DNA of 33,987 bases from assembly GCA_016795065.1 (NCBI GenBank), contig JAEUIU010000067.1:1-33987 (forward strand). The letters run 5' to 3'. A program made the translations under genes and the position numbers. Shown here one piece after another: positions 7,622-14,923 of the stretch. Position 1 is the first letter of the stretch; each line of letters opens with the position of its first letter. This stretch comes from Phycisphaerae bacterium (GTDB lineage: Bacteria; Planctomycetota; Phycisphaerae; Phycisphaerales; SM1A02). The notes under the pieces are model-generated. The model saw only the letters and a program-made list of their open reading frames with translations. It had not been told where the DNA came from and did no database searches.

Positions 7622-8264
7622 TCGTGAAGATCTCAGGTCCGGTGACCGCTACCGCGACGAGCGATCCTCCGACCAGCAGCACAAAGGCCGCCCACATGAC
7701 CCATGCCGGTCGATGCGTCGTTCGCGGCGCCCCGGCTTCCAGAAACGTTTGACCGCAGGCCCCGCAGGCACCCGCATCGAAGATTGCCTGGGCGTCGAGC
7801 TTCGCGCCGCAGTCGGCACAGCGTGGCTCGCGCGCCGATTCCCGGCCAAGAAGGCATCGCACGACCACGAAACCGAAGGCCAAAGGGGTCATCGCCAGCA
7901 AGAGCCACACGTGAAGGAACCACGTGAGTTTCGGCAACTCGGGGGCTGGATCGGCCAAGAGATGCCGAACGAGCACGGCAGCGGGAATCGTGACCAGGGA
8001 AAGGCCGGCGAGGATCAGCCCCAAAAGAAGTGCCGACCAGATCCATCGCCGCCGAAAGTAGCGCAAACCCGTTTCGGTGATCGTGATCCCACAATGGCCG
8101 CAGCGGTCGATTCCCCGGTCGGGCTCGTAGAGCATGACGGCCCCGCAGCGAGCGCAGACCGGCTCGGCTCGGAACCGCATTCGGCCCCGCGTCCCCGCGC
8201 CCAACAGGAGCCCGGCTCCGAGAGCGCAGACAATCGTGGCGATCGAGAGGACGAGATCCAACAC
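7608..8264 (-). CDS. Membrane protein with two zinc ribbons and four helices
   Basis: Unknown family, 218 residues from GTG at 8264 (GTG at 8273 would add three). The order is: an N-terminal helix (LDLVLSIATIVCALGAGLLL), a zinc ribbon with CARC and CGHC pairs, two helices (IWSALLLGLILAGLSLVTIP and VWLLLAMTPLAFGFVVV), a second ribbon with CADC and CGAC pairs, and a final helix (WVMWAAFVLLVGGSLVAVAV). The two ribbon-plus-helix halves suggest duplication. The later start is favoured because a TATAGT overlaps the first GTG and lies 7 nt before the second. It converges on the two larger zinc-ribbon membrane genes and overlaps the last of them by 14 bp, so the three may form a functional neighbourhood. 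That link is inferred only from position and shared ribbon-plus-membrane design. Confidence 0.75.
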   Translation of the reverse strand: MLDLVLSIATIVCALGAGLLLGAGTRGRMRFRAEPVCARCGAVMLYEPDRGIDRCGHCGITITETGLRYFRRRWIWSALLLGLILAGLSLVTIPAAVLVRHLLADPAPELPKLTWFLHVWLLLAMTPLAFGFVVVRCLLGRESAREPRCADCGAKLDAQAIFDAGACGACGQTFLEAGAPRTTHRPAWVMWAAFVLLVGGSLVAVAVTGPEIFTISFP

Positions 8265-8271
8265 GGCAGTC

Positions 8272-8277
8272 ACTATA
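8272..8277 (-). promoter_or_regulatory. Candidate -10 element for double-zinc-ribbon gene
   Basis: The reverse strand reads TATAGT, a good -10 match in GC-rich surroundings. It overlaps the upstream GTG (8273-8271) and lies 7 nt before GTG 8264, which argues for the second GTG as the start of a leaderless message. Confidence 0.4.
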
Positions 8278-8350
8278 CCGCGGGCTGTTAGACGACGAGC
8301 GTGACGCGGCGTGAGGTCGCTGGCAGCCGACCGTCACGTCGTCCCATGAC

Positions 8351-11300
8351 TCACTCCATCCCAGGCGCAAACCCTCGGCGCATCGTGTTCTCCGTCACCG
8401 CCCGCGGCTCGACGAACTGGAGAAGGTAGTCTCGCCCGCCCGCCTTGCTGCCGACGCCGGACATGCCGAAACCGCCGAAGGGCTGACGCCCGACGAGCGC
8501 ACCGGTGATGCCGCGATTGATATAGAGATTGCCAACGCGGAACTCACGTCGGGCCCGCTCGAGGTTCGCCGGCTTGCGGCTGTAAACGCCTCCGGTGAGT
8601 TTGTATGCGGTCGCGTTGGCGATCGCCAAGGCCTCATCAAACGTGGCGGCGCGCATCACTGCGAGCACGGGACCGAAGATCTCTTCGTTGGCGAGGCGAT
8701 GCTCGGGGCGAATCCCGCTGACGATCGCCGGGCCGACGTAGGGTTTGCCGACCTTCGCCTCTAGGCCGCTCGGGACCGGAAGCTGCACCTCGAGCTTCCC
8801 TTCCTTCGCCCCGATCGCGATGTACTCGCTGATCTTCTTCGCGGCTCCGTCATCGATCACCGGGCCGATGTCGGTTCCGGGGCTCGTGGGATCGCCGACG
8901 ACCAGTGCCTTCGTCGCTCCAACGAGCCGTTCGAGGAACGTCTCGTAGTTGCCTCCGACCACGATCACGCGACTGCACGCCGAGCACTTCTGGCCGCAGA
9001 AGCCGAACGCGCTCTGACGCACGCCGAGCACGGCCTCGTCGAGGTCCGCCGACTCATCGACGATGATGGCGTTCTTGCCGCCCATCTCGCAGATGACCTT
9101 CTTGACCCAAGGCTGCTCCGGCGGGGTGACGCCGCAGGCCTGCACGATGTCCAGGCCAACCGACTTGCTGCCGGTGAAGGCGATCACTGCGACCTTGGTG
9201 TCGCGGACCAGCGCCGCGCCGACCGTTTCGCCGATTCCCGGGACGAACGCAAGGGCGTCCTTCGGGCAGCCCGCTTCCCAGAGGATGTCGCAGAGGAGTT
9301 TGGCGATCCCCGGCGTCTGCTCGGCGGGCTTCACGATCGTCGTGTTGCCGCAGACCAGCGACGCGACGGTCATGCCGCAGCAGATCGCCAACGGGAAATT
9401 CCACGGGCTGATGACGACCGCCACGCCGCGCGGCTGGTACCAGACCTGATTCAGCTCGCCGACGAAGCGCCCAAGCCGGTGCGGCTCGAAGAGTTCGTGG
9501 GCGGTGCGGGCGTAGTACTCACAGAAATCGATGGCTTCGCAGACGTCGGCGTCGGCCTCGCGCCAGGTCTTGCCCGACTCGCGGATGATCACGCCGGAGA
9601 GCTCGTCGCGCCGTTGGCGCATGAGTTGGGCAGCGCGGACCAGGACGGTCGCTCGCGTCGCGTAGGGCGTGTCGAGCCACGTCGGGAAATAGGCATCCAG
9701 ACGCTTCACCGTCGCCTTTGCCTGCTCGACGGTCGAGTCGTTCCGCACTGTCGGAACGGCTGCCCGGGCCACCGCCTGACCGAAGCGATCGCGATCGTCG
9801 CGCATCGAGAAGTTCCGCATCGGCTCGGTGAAGAAGGGACGCCCGTCACCGACGCTCGTCACCGCGTCGGAAAGTTCGTGACGCTCCGGACCTCTCGCGA
9901 TCCGCTCGACGCCAGGGTCCACCGCAAACTCGCGATGGGGCGAAGCGAGCAGCCGCTCGGCGCTCGCGTTATCCATGAAGCCGGCCTTGAGCCAAGACTC
10001 GTTGGAGGTGTTCTCTAACAGTCGGCGCACCAGGTACGCCATGCCGGGGATCATCTCGCCGACGGGTACGTACTCGCGGATGCGCAGGCCGAGTTCGACT
10101 GACGCGGCCTTCATCTGGTCGCCCATGCCGTGGAGCATCTGGAGTTCTAGGGCCGAGACCGGAAGTCCCGCCTTCTCAAGGGCCGCCAACGACGCCGCGA
10201 TCGAGCGGGCATTGTGGCTCCCGAGGGCGAGCTTCACGCCACCCTCGGTCTTGGAGCGTGGGGTCTGATCGACGAACCGCTTGGCGACGCGCTCGAAGCA
10301 GGCGTCGGTGTCGACCTTCCGCGACCAGACCGGCACCGGCCAACCCTGCTGGTCGGCGTGAATCGTCTCGTAGTCCCAGTAAGCGCCCTTCACCAGCCGG
10401 ACGCTGACCTGTCGGCCGGTGCGCTTCGACCAGTCGATGATCCGCTGGGCATCCTGCTCGGCCGAGCGGAGATACGTCTGCATCGCCAAGCCGGCCTCAA
10501 AGTGGACGGTCTCGCAGCAGCGCATGAAGAGCTCAAGGGTGAGGTCCTTGAGCGAGTATTGCTCCATGTCGAAGTTGATGAAGACGCCGGCCTTCCGGGC
10601 CGCTTCGAGAATCGGCACGATCCGTTCCATGAGGCCGCGGATCGAGCCTTCGGTGTCGATCGGATCGACGCGCGAAGAGAGCGAGCTGATCTTGATCGAG
10701 ACATTCGTGCGCGGGATCGCCCCGAGGTGATCGCTCTCCAGGCGTGCGTTCGCCGGCCACTCGGCGACGGTCTTGGGAAGGTTCTCGATCAGATCGAGGT
10801 ACTTCTTCGCGTAGAGGTCGGCCTCGTGTTCGCTAACACAGGCCTCACCTAACAAGTCGACCGAGAAGCAGATGCCGTCCTTCCAGAGCCGCTTGAGCTG
10901 GGGCAGGGCGCTGGCCGCGTCGGTGCCGGCGATGAACTTCTCGGCCATGCCGGTGATCTGGCCGGACATCGTCTTGGCCATGAGTCCCTTGGCGAGTCCG
11001 CCGAGACTCATGCCAAAGTTGAAGCCGGGCGGCGGCGTCACGCCGGGTTGGCTGAGGTAGTCATGGAGGTGATCGTAGATCGACTCCGAGGTCTTCAGCA
11101 TCGGGAATGCGTCAACGAAGCGGAAGAGCTGGACCTTGAAGGCCTCGTCCTTCATCGCCCAATCCATCAGCTTGTCCGACCAGAACGCGGCCGAGAGCAT
11201 GCCCGACTTGTTGCCGCGGGAAAGGTCAAGGAACTGGGCGCCCTTCTTCTGGATGAGCGACTCAAGGGCAGGATCGGTGACGATCACCCGACCGACATCG

Positions 11301-11383
11301 GCTCCGCCGGACGCGGTCGGCGCGGCCGCCTTCGCGGCTGGTGCGGGAGCTGGCTTCGGCTTTGACTTGGAGAAGAGACCCAT
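8351..11383 (-). CDS. putA: Bifunctional proline dehydrogenase / L-glutamate gamma-semialdehyde dehydrogenase
   Basis: The 1010-residue protein oxidises proline to pyrroline-5-carboxylate (FAD domain), then the semialdehyde to glutamate (NAD domain). After an Ala/Pro/Lys-rich tail, the barrel PRODH domain (about residues 60-480) shows INFDMEQYSLKDLTLELF, VRLVKGAYWDYE, LALGSHNARSIA and the FAD/substrate motif REYVPVGEMIPGMAYLVRRL. The aldehyde dehydrogenase domain (about 510-990) shows VVISPWNFPLAI, IAFTGSKSVG, EMGGKNAIIVDES, the nucleophile motif FCGQKCSACSR, EEIFGPVLAV and QPFGGFGMSGVGSK. There is no N-terminal ribbon-helix-helix DNA-binding domain and no long C-terminal extension, so this is the short, non-regulatory PutA class. 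It is a monocistronic gene with a TATACT 9 nt before its ATG. Proline oxidation is probably coupled to the membrane quinone pool, as in other PutA proteins. Confidence 0.96.
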   Translation of the reverse strand: MGLFSKSKPKPAPAPAAKAAAPTASGGADVGRVIVTDPALESLIQKKGAQFLDLSRGNKSGMLSAAFWSDKLMDWAMKDEAFKVQLFRFVDAFPMLKTSESIYDHLHDYLSQPGVTPPPGFNFGMSLGGLAKGLMAKTMSGQITGMAEKFIAGTDAASALPQLKRLWKDGICFSVDLLGEACVSEHEADLYAKKYLDLIENLPKTVAEWPANARLESDHLGAIPRTNVSIKISSLSSRVDPIDTEGSIRGLMERIVPILEAARKAGVFINFDMEQYSLKDLTLELFMRCCETVHFEAGLAMQTYLRSAEQDAQRIIDWSKRTGRQVSVRLVKGAYWDYETIHADQQGWPVPVWSRKVDTDACFERVAKRFVDQTPRSKTEGGVKLALGSHNARSIAASLAALEKAGLPVSALELQMLHGMGDQMKAASVELGLRIREYVPVGEMIPGMAYLVRRLLENTSNESWLKAGFMDNASAERLLASPHREFAVDPGVERIARGPERHELSDAVTSVGDGRPFFTEPMRNFSMRDDRDRFGQAVARAAVPTVRNDSTVEQAKATVKRLDAYFPTWLDTPYATRATVLVRAAQLMRQRRDELSGVIIRESGKTWREADADVCEAIDFCEYYARTAHELFEPHRLGRFVGELNQVWYQPRGVAVVISPWNFPLAICCGMTVASLVCGNTTIVKPAEQTPGIAKLLCDILWEAGCPKDALAFVPGIGETVGAALVRDTKVAVIAFTGSKSVGLDIVQACGVTPPEQPWVKKVICEMGGKNAIIVDESADLDEAVLGVRQSAFGFCGQKCSACSRVIVVGGNYETFLERLVGATKALVVGDPTSPGTDIGPVIDDGAAKKISEYIAIGAKEGKLEVQLPVPSGLEAKVGKPYVGPAIVSGIRPEHRLANEEIFGPVLAVMRAATFDEALAIANATAYKLTGGVYSRKPANLERARREFRVGNLYINRGITGALVGRQPFGGFGMSGVGSKAGGRDYLLQFVEPRAVTENTMRRGFAPGME

Positions 11384-11392
11384 GGGACGAGC

Positions 11393-11398
11393 AGTATA
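11393..11398 (-). promoter_or_regulatory. Candidate -10 element for putA
   Basis: On the reverse strand TATACT matches the sigma-70 -10 consensus at five of six positions and lies 9 nt from the putA ATG. It leaves no room for a Shine-Dalgarno sequence, consistent with leaderless transcription. Confidence 0.5.
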
Positions 11399-11438
11399 CG
11401 GCTCGTTTCACGCTCTCGGCCGCTTTGGAGCGGGCGTC

Positions 11439-11569
11439 CACCGCAGAGGCGCGGAGGACGCAGAGGATGGAAGGAGGAGGCAATTGGTGGCTAAAACGTC
11501 GCGACCGGCGCGCGATCGACCATATGGCCCTCTCCTTCGGGTCTCTGCGTCCTCCGCGCCTCTGCGGTG
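11439..11569. repeat. Long inverted-repeat element, copy 1
   Basis: Two 27-base arms (11439-11465 and 11543-11569) are perfect reverse complements around a 77-base centre; the left arm starts CACCGCAGAGGCGCGGAGG. A second member of the family with the same arm theme lies at 25576-25706. Both sit between two minus-strand genes. This copy starts 27 bp beyond the glycosyltransferase stop and ends upstream of putA. The arms could form a very strong RNA hairpin in either direction. CGCAGAG-type repeats of this look occur in many bacterial genomes, but I cannot name the family. Confidence 0.75.
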
Positions 11570-11595
11570 AACCCCCCGACGACTCGCTCCCTATC

Positions 11596-13149
11596 TCACT
11601 TCCGAGCCGCCACGCGCATCGCCGTCTGGTAGGTCCGCACGCATTGGGTCGCTGCGCCGTCCCAGGTGATGCCGCGCACCTCGAACATGCTGCCTTCCCG
11701 CAACGCCCGCGAGAGCGGGGGATGGCGAAGCACGGCGACGATCTTGTTCGCCATGTCCTCGATGTCCCAGAAGTCAACCTTGAGGGCGTGCATGAGGACC
11801 TCGCTCACGCCGCTGGACTTCGAGATGAGGACCGGCACGTTGTGCGAGATCGCCTCAAGCGGGGCAATCCCAAACGGCTCGCTCACGCTCGGCATCACGT
11901 AGAGATCGGCGAGCGCGAAGACGCGGGCGATGTCCTTGCCGCGGAGGAAGCCGGTGAAGAGGACCTTGTGCCCGATGCCGAGCTGGGCAGCCATCTCGAT
12001 CATCATCGCGGCCTGGTCGCCCGAACCGGCGACGACGAACTTCACGTCGTCCATCACCTCAAGAACGCGCTTCGCGGCGCGAATGAAGTATTCCGGTCCC
12101 TTCTGAAGGGTGATCCGACCGAAGTAGAGGACGATCTTGTCCTTGGTATGGATCGGCTGGATGCCGTATTCCTTGGGATCGAGATCGACGCCGTTGTAGA
12201 CCACGTCGATCTTGTCGCCGTACACGCCGTAGCGGTTCACACAGATGTTCTTGGTGAGCATGCTCACCGCGATGATCCGCGTCGCCCCCCACATGCCGCG
12301 CCGCTCGATCGAGTAGACCTGCTGGTTGGGATGTTCACCCGAACGGTCAAACTCGGTCGAGTGGACGTGCACGACTAGCGGCTTGCCGGTGATCTTGGCG
12401 AGCGCAAGCCCAGCCGGGTAGGTCAGCCAGTCATGGGCGTGGATCACGTCGAACGAAAGGTCGCGGCAGGTGTCGACGGCAAAGCGGGCGTAGCGGTCGG
12501 CGGCGCCGATGAGGTCACCCGAATAGTCGGCAACGGCCGCGCCCAGAACGGCGGCGGAGGCGCCATCGCGTGGCCCGGCCTCGGGCAGCACCGAGAGGAG
12601 CGTCGCGTCGATCTCGTTGAGCGGTCGGCCGCCGAATGCGCCGGCGGCGGCGAGCACGCGAAGTCGCTCGACGGTGATGCCGCCTTCTTCCCGGATGCGC
12701 TCGACGAGCTGCTTCTGCGATTCGCTCATCGGCACGGTGGCGCCGTTGCCGTAGACGCTCGGAAAGTCGTTCAGGTCGTTCGGGAGTTCGACGAATCGGG
12801 TGTGCTCAAACTCCTCGGTCACCGTCGCGGCGCGAAGCTTCGGCACGATCCGGGTGAGGTACTCGTCAACGGTCTCGGAATGTACCCCGTCGGGGGAGTC
12901 GAAGACGATGCGGTGACGGCCGAGCGGAATCGGCGCCGGGGCCGGCTTGGGACGCACCGGCACTCCGCGGGGGCTGACCAGCTTGACATGCGAAGCGTGT
13001 GATTCGTCGACGCTCTTGGGCAGGACGAACGTGACGTCGACGCCCGAGCGATCAAGGCCCTTGGTGAGGCCATAGCACGCCGTTCCAAGCCCTCCAGTGA
13101 TGAAGGGTGGAAACTCCCAGCCGAGCATGAGGACGCGTGGTTGTGGCAT
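11596..13149 (-). CDS. GT4/GT5-type glycosyltransferase, glycogen-synthase-like
   Basis: The 517-residue product begins MPQPRVLMLGWEFPPFITGG, the N-terminal signature of glycogen synthase-like GT-B enzymes, where the GGLG loop binds the nucleotide sugar phosphates. Next come VIHAHDWLTYPAGLALA and VVHVHSTEFDRSGE of the acceptor domain. The C-terminal donor domain shows VLYFGRITLQKGPEYFIRAA and MPSVSEPFGIAPLEAISHNV, with the E-x7-E pair of retaining GT4 enzymes. About 100 residues between the two halves of the N-terminal domain are lineage-specific. The product may be glycogen, trehalose or an exopolysaccharide; sequence alone does not decide. TTG at 13179 is an alternative start adding ten residues, but ATG fits the family N-terminus better. 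It follows the 13204-13686 gene closely and is probably co-transcribed. Confidence 0.88.
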   Translation of the reverse strand: MPQPRVLMLGWEFPPFITGGLGTACYGLTKGLDRSGVDVTFVLPKSVDESHASHVKLVSPRGVPVRPKPAPAPIPLGRHRIVFDSPDGVHSETVDEYLTRIVPKLRAATVTEEFEHTRFVELPNDLNDFPSVYGNGATVPMSESQKQLVERIREEGGITVERLRVLAAAGAFGGRPLNEIDATLLSVLPEAGPRDGASAAVLGAAVADYSGDLIGAADRYARFAVDTCRDLSFDVIHAHDWLTYPAGLALAKITGKPLVVHVHSTEFDRSGEHPNQQVYSIERRGMWGATRIIAVSMLTKNICVNRYGVYGDKIDVVYNGVDLDPKEYGIQPIHTKDKIVLYFGRITLQKGPEYFIRAAKRVLEVMDDVKFVVAGSGDQAAMMIEMAAQLGIGHKVLFTGFLRGKDIARVFALADLYVMPSVSEPFGIAPLEAISHNVPVLISKSSGVSEVLMHALKVDFWDIEDMANKIVAVLRHPPLSRALREGSMFEVRGITWDGAATQCVRTYQTAMRVAARK

Positions 13150-13203
13150 GAGGTGAGGGGCAGGCAATCGATCGGGCAAGAACTCCGCTGGCGACGCCGA
13201 TGG

Positions 13204-13686
13204 TCAGTCGTCGCCACCCTCCATATCGCCGAGCTGCCGGAAGGCGGCTTCGTAGGCAAGGAGGAATCGGGCGGCGATGTTGGCTGCGGTCGCACTGTCT
13301 AGGGCGCGCTGAAGTGGGATCGCGCTCTCAAACGTGTAGAGCTTGTCCTCGGACCGGAAGTGCTTCACCTGCGGCATCGGTCCGTCGAGCTTCGGATCGT
13401 GGCCGAGCTCGACGAGCTCTTCCTCGACCAGTTCCTCGATCGGGTCGCCGTGATGCATCAAATCGGCCTCGATCGACTCGCTCAGCCAGCGATCGGCGGT
13501 GGCCAACCGCACCCACCAGCCAGCGGCCTGTGGGACGATCGAATACCACGCGTCAGCCGAGGCGTCCTTGGCCTTGCAGAGGAGCGATGAGCCCTCGCTA
13601 CGTGAGTCGATGCGGGACTCGGCGAACGCGCCACTCGCCTTGGCAGCGGCGAGAAGTTCGCGAAGAAACAGGTCCGTATCGATCAT
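13204..13686 (-). CDS. Conserved-looking small protein of unknown function
   Basis: I do not recognise this 160-residue protein. It starts MIDTDLFLRELLAAAKASGA, continues with an aromatic-containing beta-rich region (DAWYSIVPQAAGWWVRLATA), an acidic helix (DPIEELVEEELVELGHDP), and a C-terminal helix that ends acidic (FRQLGDMEGGDD). There is no signal peptide, membrane helix or cysteine motif beyond a single Cys, so it is presumably cytoplasmic. Its stop is 54 bp before the ATG of the glycosyltransferase on the same strand, which suggests an operon and perhaps a role beside that enzyme. Upstream ATGs at 13740 and 13773 would add an unusual Ala/Pro-rich tail. A TATGAT at 13736-13741 overlaps the first of these and suits ATG 13686 with a 40-odd-base leader. 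Confidence 0.65.
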   Translation of the reverse strand: MIDTDLFLRELLAAAKASGAFAESRIDSRSEGSSLLCKAKDASADAWYSIVPQAAGWWVRLATADRWLSESIEADLMHHGDPIEELVEEELVELGHDPKLDGPMPQVKHFRSEDKLYTFESAIPLQRALDSATAANIAARFLLAYEAAFRQLGDMEGGDD

Positions 13687-13735
13687 GAGAGCGTGGGCCA
13701 CGGCGTGCTTTGGGGTGAGAACCGGAGGGGCGGGG

Positions 13736-13741
13736 ATCATA
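13736..13741 (-). promoter_or_regulatory. Candidate -10 element for the 13686 gene and glycosyltransferase
   Basis: The reverse strand reads TATGAT, a strong -10 match. The nearest suitable downstream start is the ATG at 13686, which implies a leader of roughly 40 nt. It lies in the divergent region shared with prmC. Confidence 0.35.
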
Positions 13742-13819
13742 GCGGAAGCCGGTTGCAACAAGGCCCGATGCACCGCCAGAAAGTCTCCTCAATTCGAAGG
13801 GGAGGGCTCTGCAGCCCAG

Positions 13820-13825
13820 TACGAT
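13820..13825 (+). promoter_or_regulatory. Candidate -10 element for prmC
   Basis: TACGAT lies 8 nt before the ATG at 13834. The same hexamer precedes the ABC ATPase start at 16847 at almost the same distance. Confidence 0.45.
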
Positions 13826-13833
13826 CGCAGGTC

Positions 13834-14895
13834 ATGACCGCCCGACCCGATTCCCGCGGCAACGCCAGCTCTTCGGCCCCAAGTGGCGGCCCGTGGACGA
13901 TTCGCTCCCTGTTGGCCTGGATTCAGGGCCATCTCACCGAACGCGGCGTCGAAAGCCCTCGTTTGTGTGCGGAGATTCTGGTTGGCCATGTCCTTGGGTG
14001 CGAGCGACTTCGGCTCTACATGGACTCGGAGCGCGTCCCCAGCGATGCTGAGCGAGCGACCCTGCGTGAACTCGTGTTGCGGGCAGGCAAACACGAGCCG
14101 GTGCAGTACCTGGTCGGTACGTGGCCCTTCCGGGGCCGCGAGTTCGAACTCGGCCGTTCCACCCTCATTCCGCGTCCCGCGACCGAAACACTCGTCGAAC
14201 AAGCGGTCGCGTGGTATCGGCAAGCGATGCTGAACCAGCCGCTTCGCATGGCGGACATCGGTACCGGCACCGGCATCATCGCCATCTCGGTGATCGCCGA
14301 ACTCCGCTCGGCCTTGCGACTAACAGGCTGTCGCCCACTGGCCGGGAACGCTCCGCGACCGACTGCGGCAGTACCCGAAATCCAGATCGGGGTTCCGGCC
14401 GTGCCGATCGACGCAACCGAGGGTGCATTGCCGTCGCTCTCGCTGCGCTGTCTCGCGACCGATGTCGAGCCCGAGGCTGTGGCCCTCGCGAAGCGAAACG
14501 TCACCCGGCATGGGCTCCTGGGGGCGATCGACGTCCGGCATGGTTCACTCTTCGAGCCCTTCCGTCACTCGCGACCCAACTCTTTCGACCTGATCACCTC
14601 CAACCCTCCCTACGTGAGCGACGCCGAGTGGGCCGAGGTCGAAGCGAACGTGCGCGACTACGAGCCCGAGAGCGCCTTGCGCGGGGGTCGCGACGGGCTC
14701 GACGTCATTCGCCCATTGGTCGCCGGAGCGTCGGCGTGGCTCCGCCCGGGCGGCCTCCTCCTCGTCGAGATCGGCTATCGGCAGGGGCCTGCCGCGATGG
14801 CCCTCGTCGCCGAGAAGGCCACGTGGTGCCAGAGCGAGGTGATCCGCGACTTCGAGGATCACCCCCGCGTCCTGCGGGCGGTGCGGGCGGGATGA
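13834..14895 (+). CDS. prmC: Peptide chain release factor N5-glutamine methyltransferase
   Basis: The 353-residue enzyme methylates the glutamine of the GGQ motif in release factors RF1 and RF2, using SAM. The N-terminal helical domain has SPRLCAEILVGHVLG and EPVQYLVGTWPFRGREFEL. Then come TLIPRPATETLVE, SAM motif I ADIGTGTGIIAIS (about residues 130-142), the acidic LATDVEPEAVALAKRN, and the catalytic NPPY (N237-Y240) that holds the amide. The C-terminal GGRDGLDVIRPLVAGA is also typical. Between motif I and the next strand about 35-45 extra residues occur compared with usual PrmC, making the protein longer than the common 280 or so. The ATG at 13834 is chosen over an upstream in-frame start because it sits behind TACGAT and the longer N-terminus looks non-coding. 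It converges on the receiver-domain gene with a 28-bp gap. Confidence 0.93.
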   Translation: MTARPDSRGNASSSAPSGGPWTIRSLLAWIQGHLTERGVESPRLCAEILVGHVLGCERLRLYMDSERVPSDAERATLRELVLRAGKHEPVQYLVGTWPFRGREFELGRSTLIPRPATETLVEQAVAWYRQAMLNQPLRMADIGTGTGIIAISVIAELRSALRLTGCRPLAGNAPRPTAAVPEIQIGVPAVPIDATEGALPSLSLRCLATDVEPEAVALAKRNVTRHGLLGAIDVRHGSLFEPFRHSRPNSFDLITSNPPYVSDAEWAEVEANVRDYEPESALRGGRDGLDVIRPLVAGASAWLRPGGLLLVEIGYRQGPAAMALVAEKATWCQSEVIRDFEDHPRVLRAVRAG

Positions 14896-14923
14896 ACGAA
14901 TCGCTAGCAGTCCGTGGCGAAAG

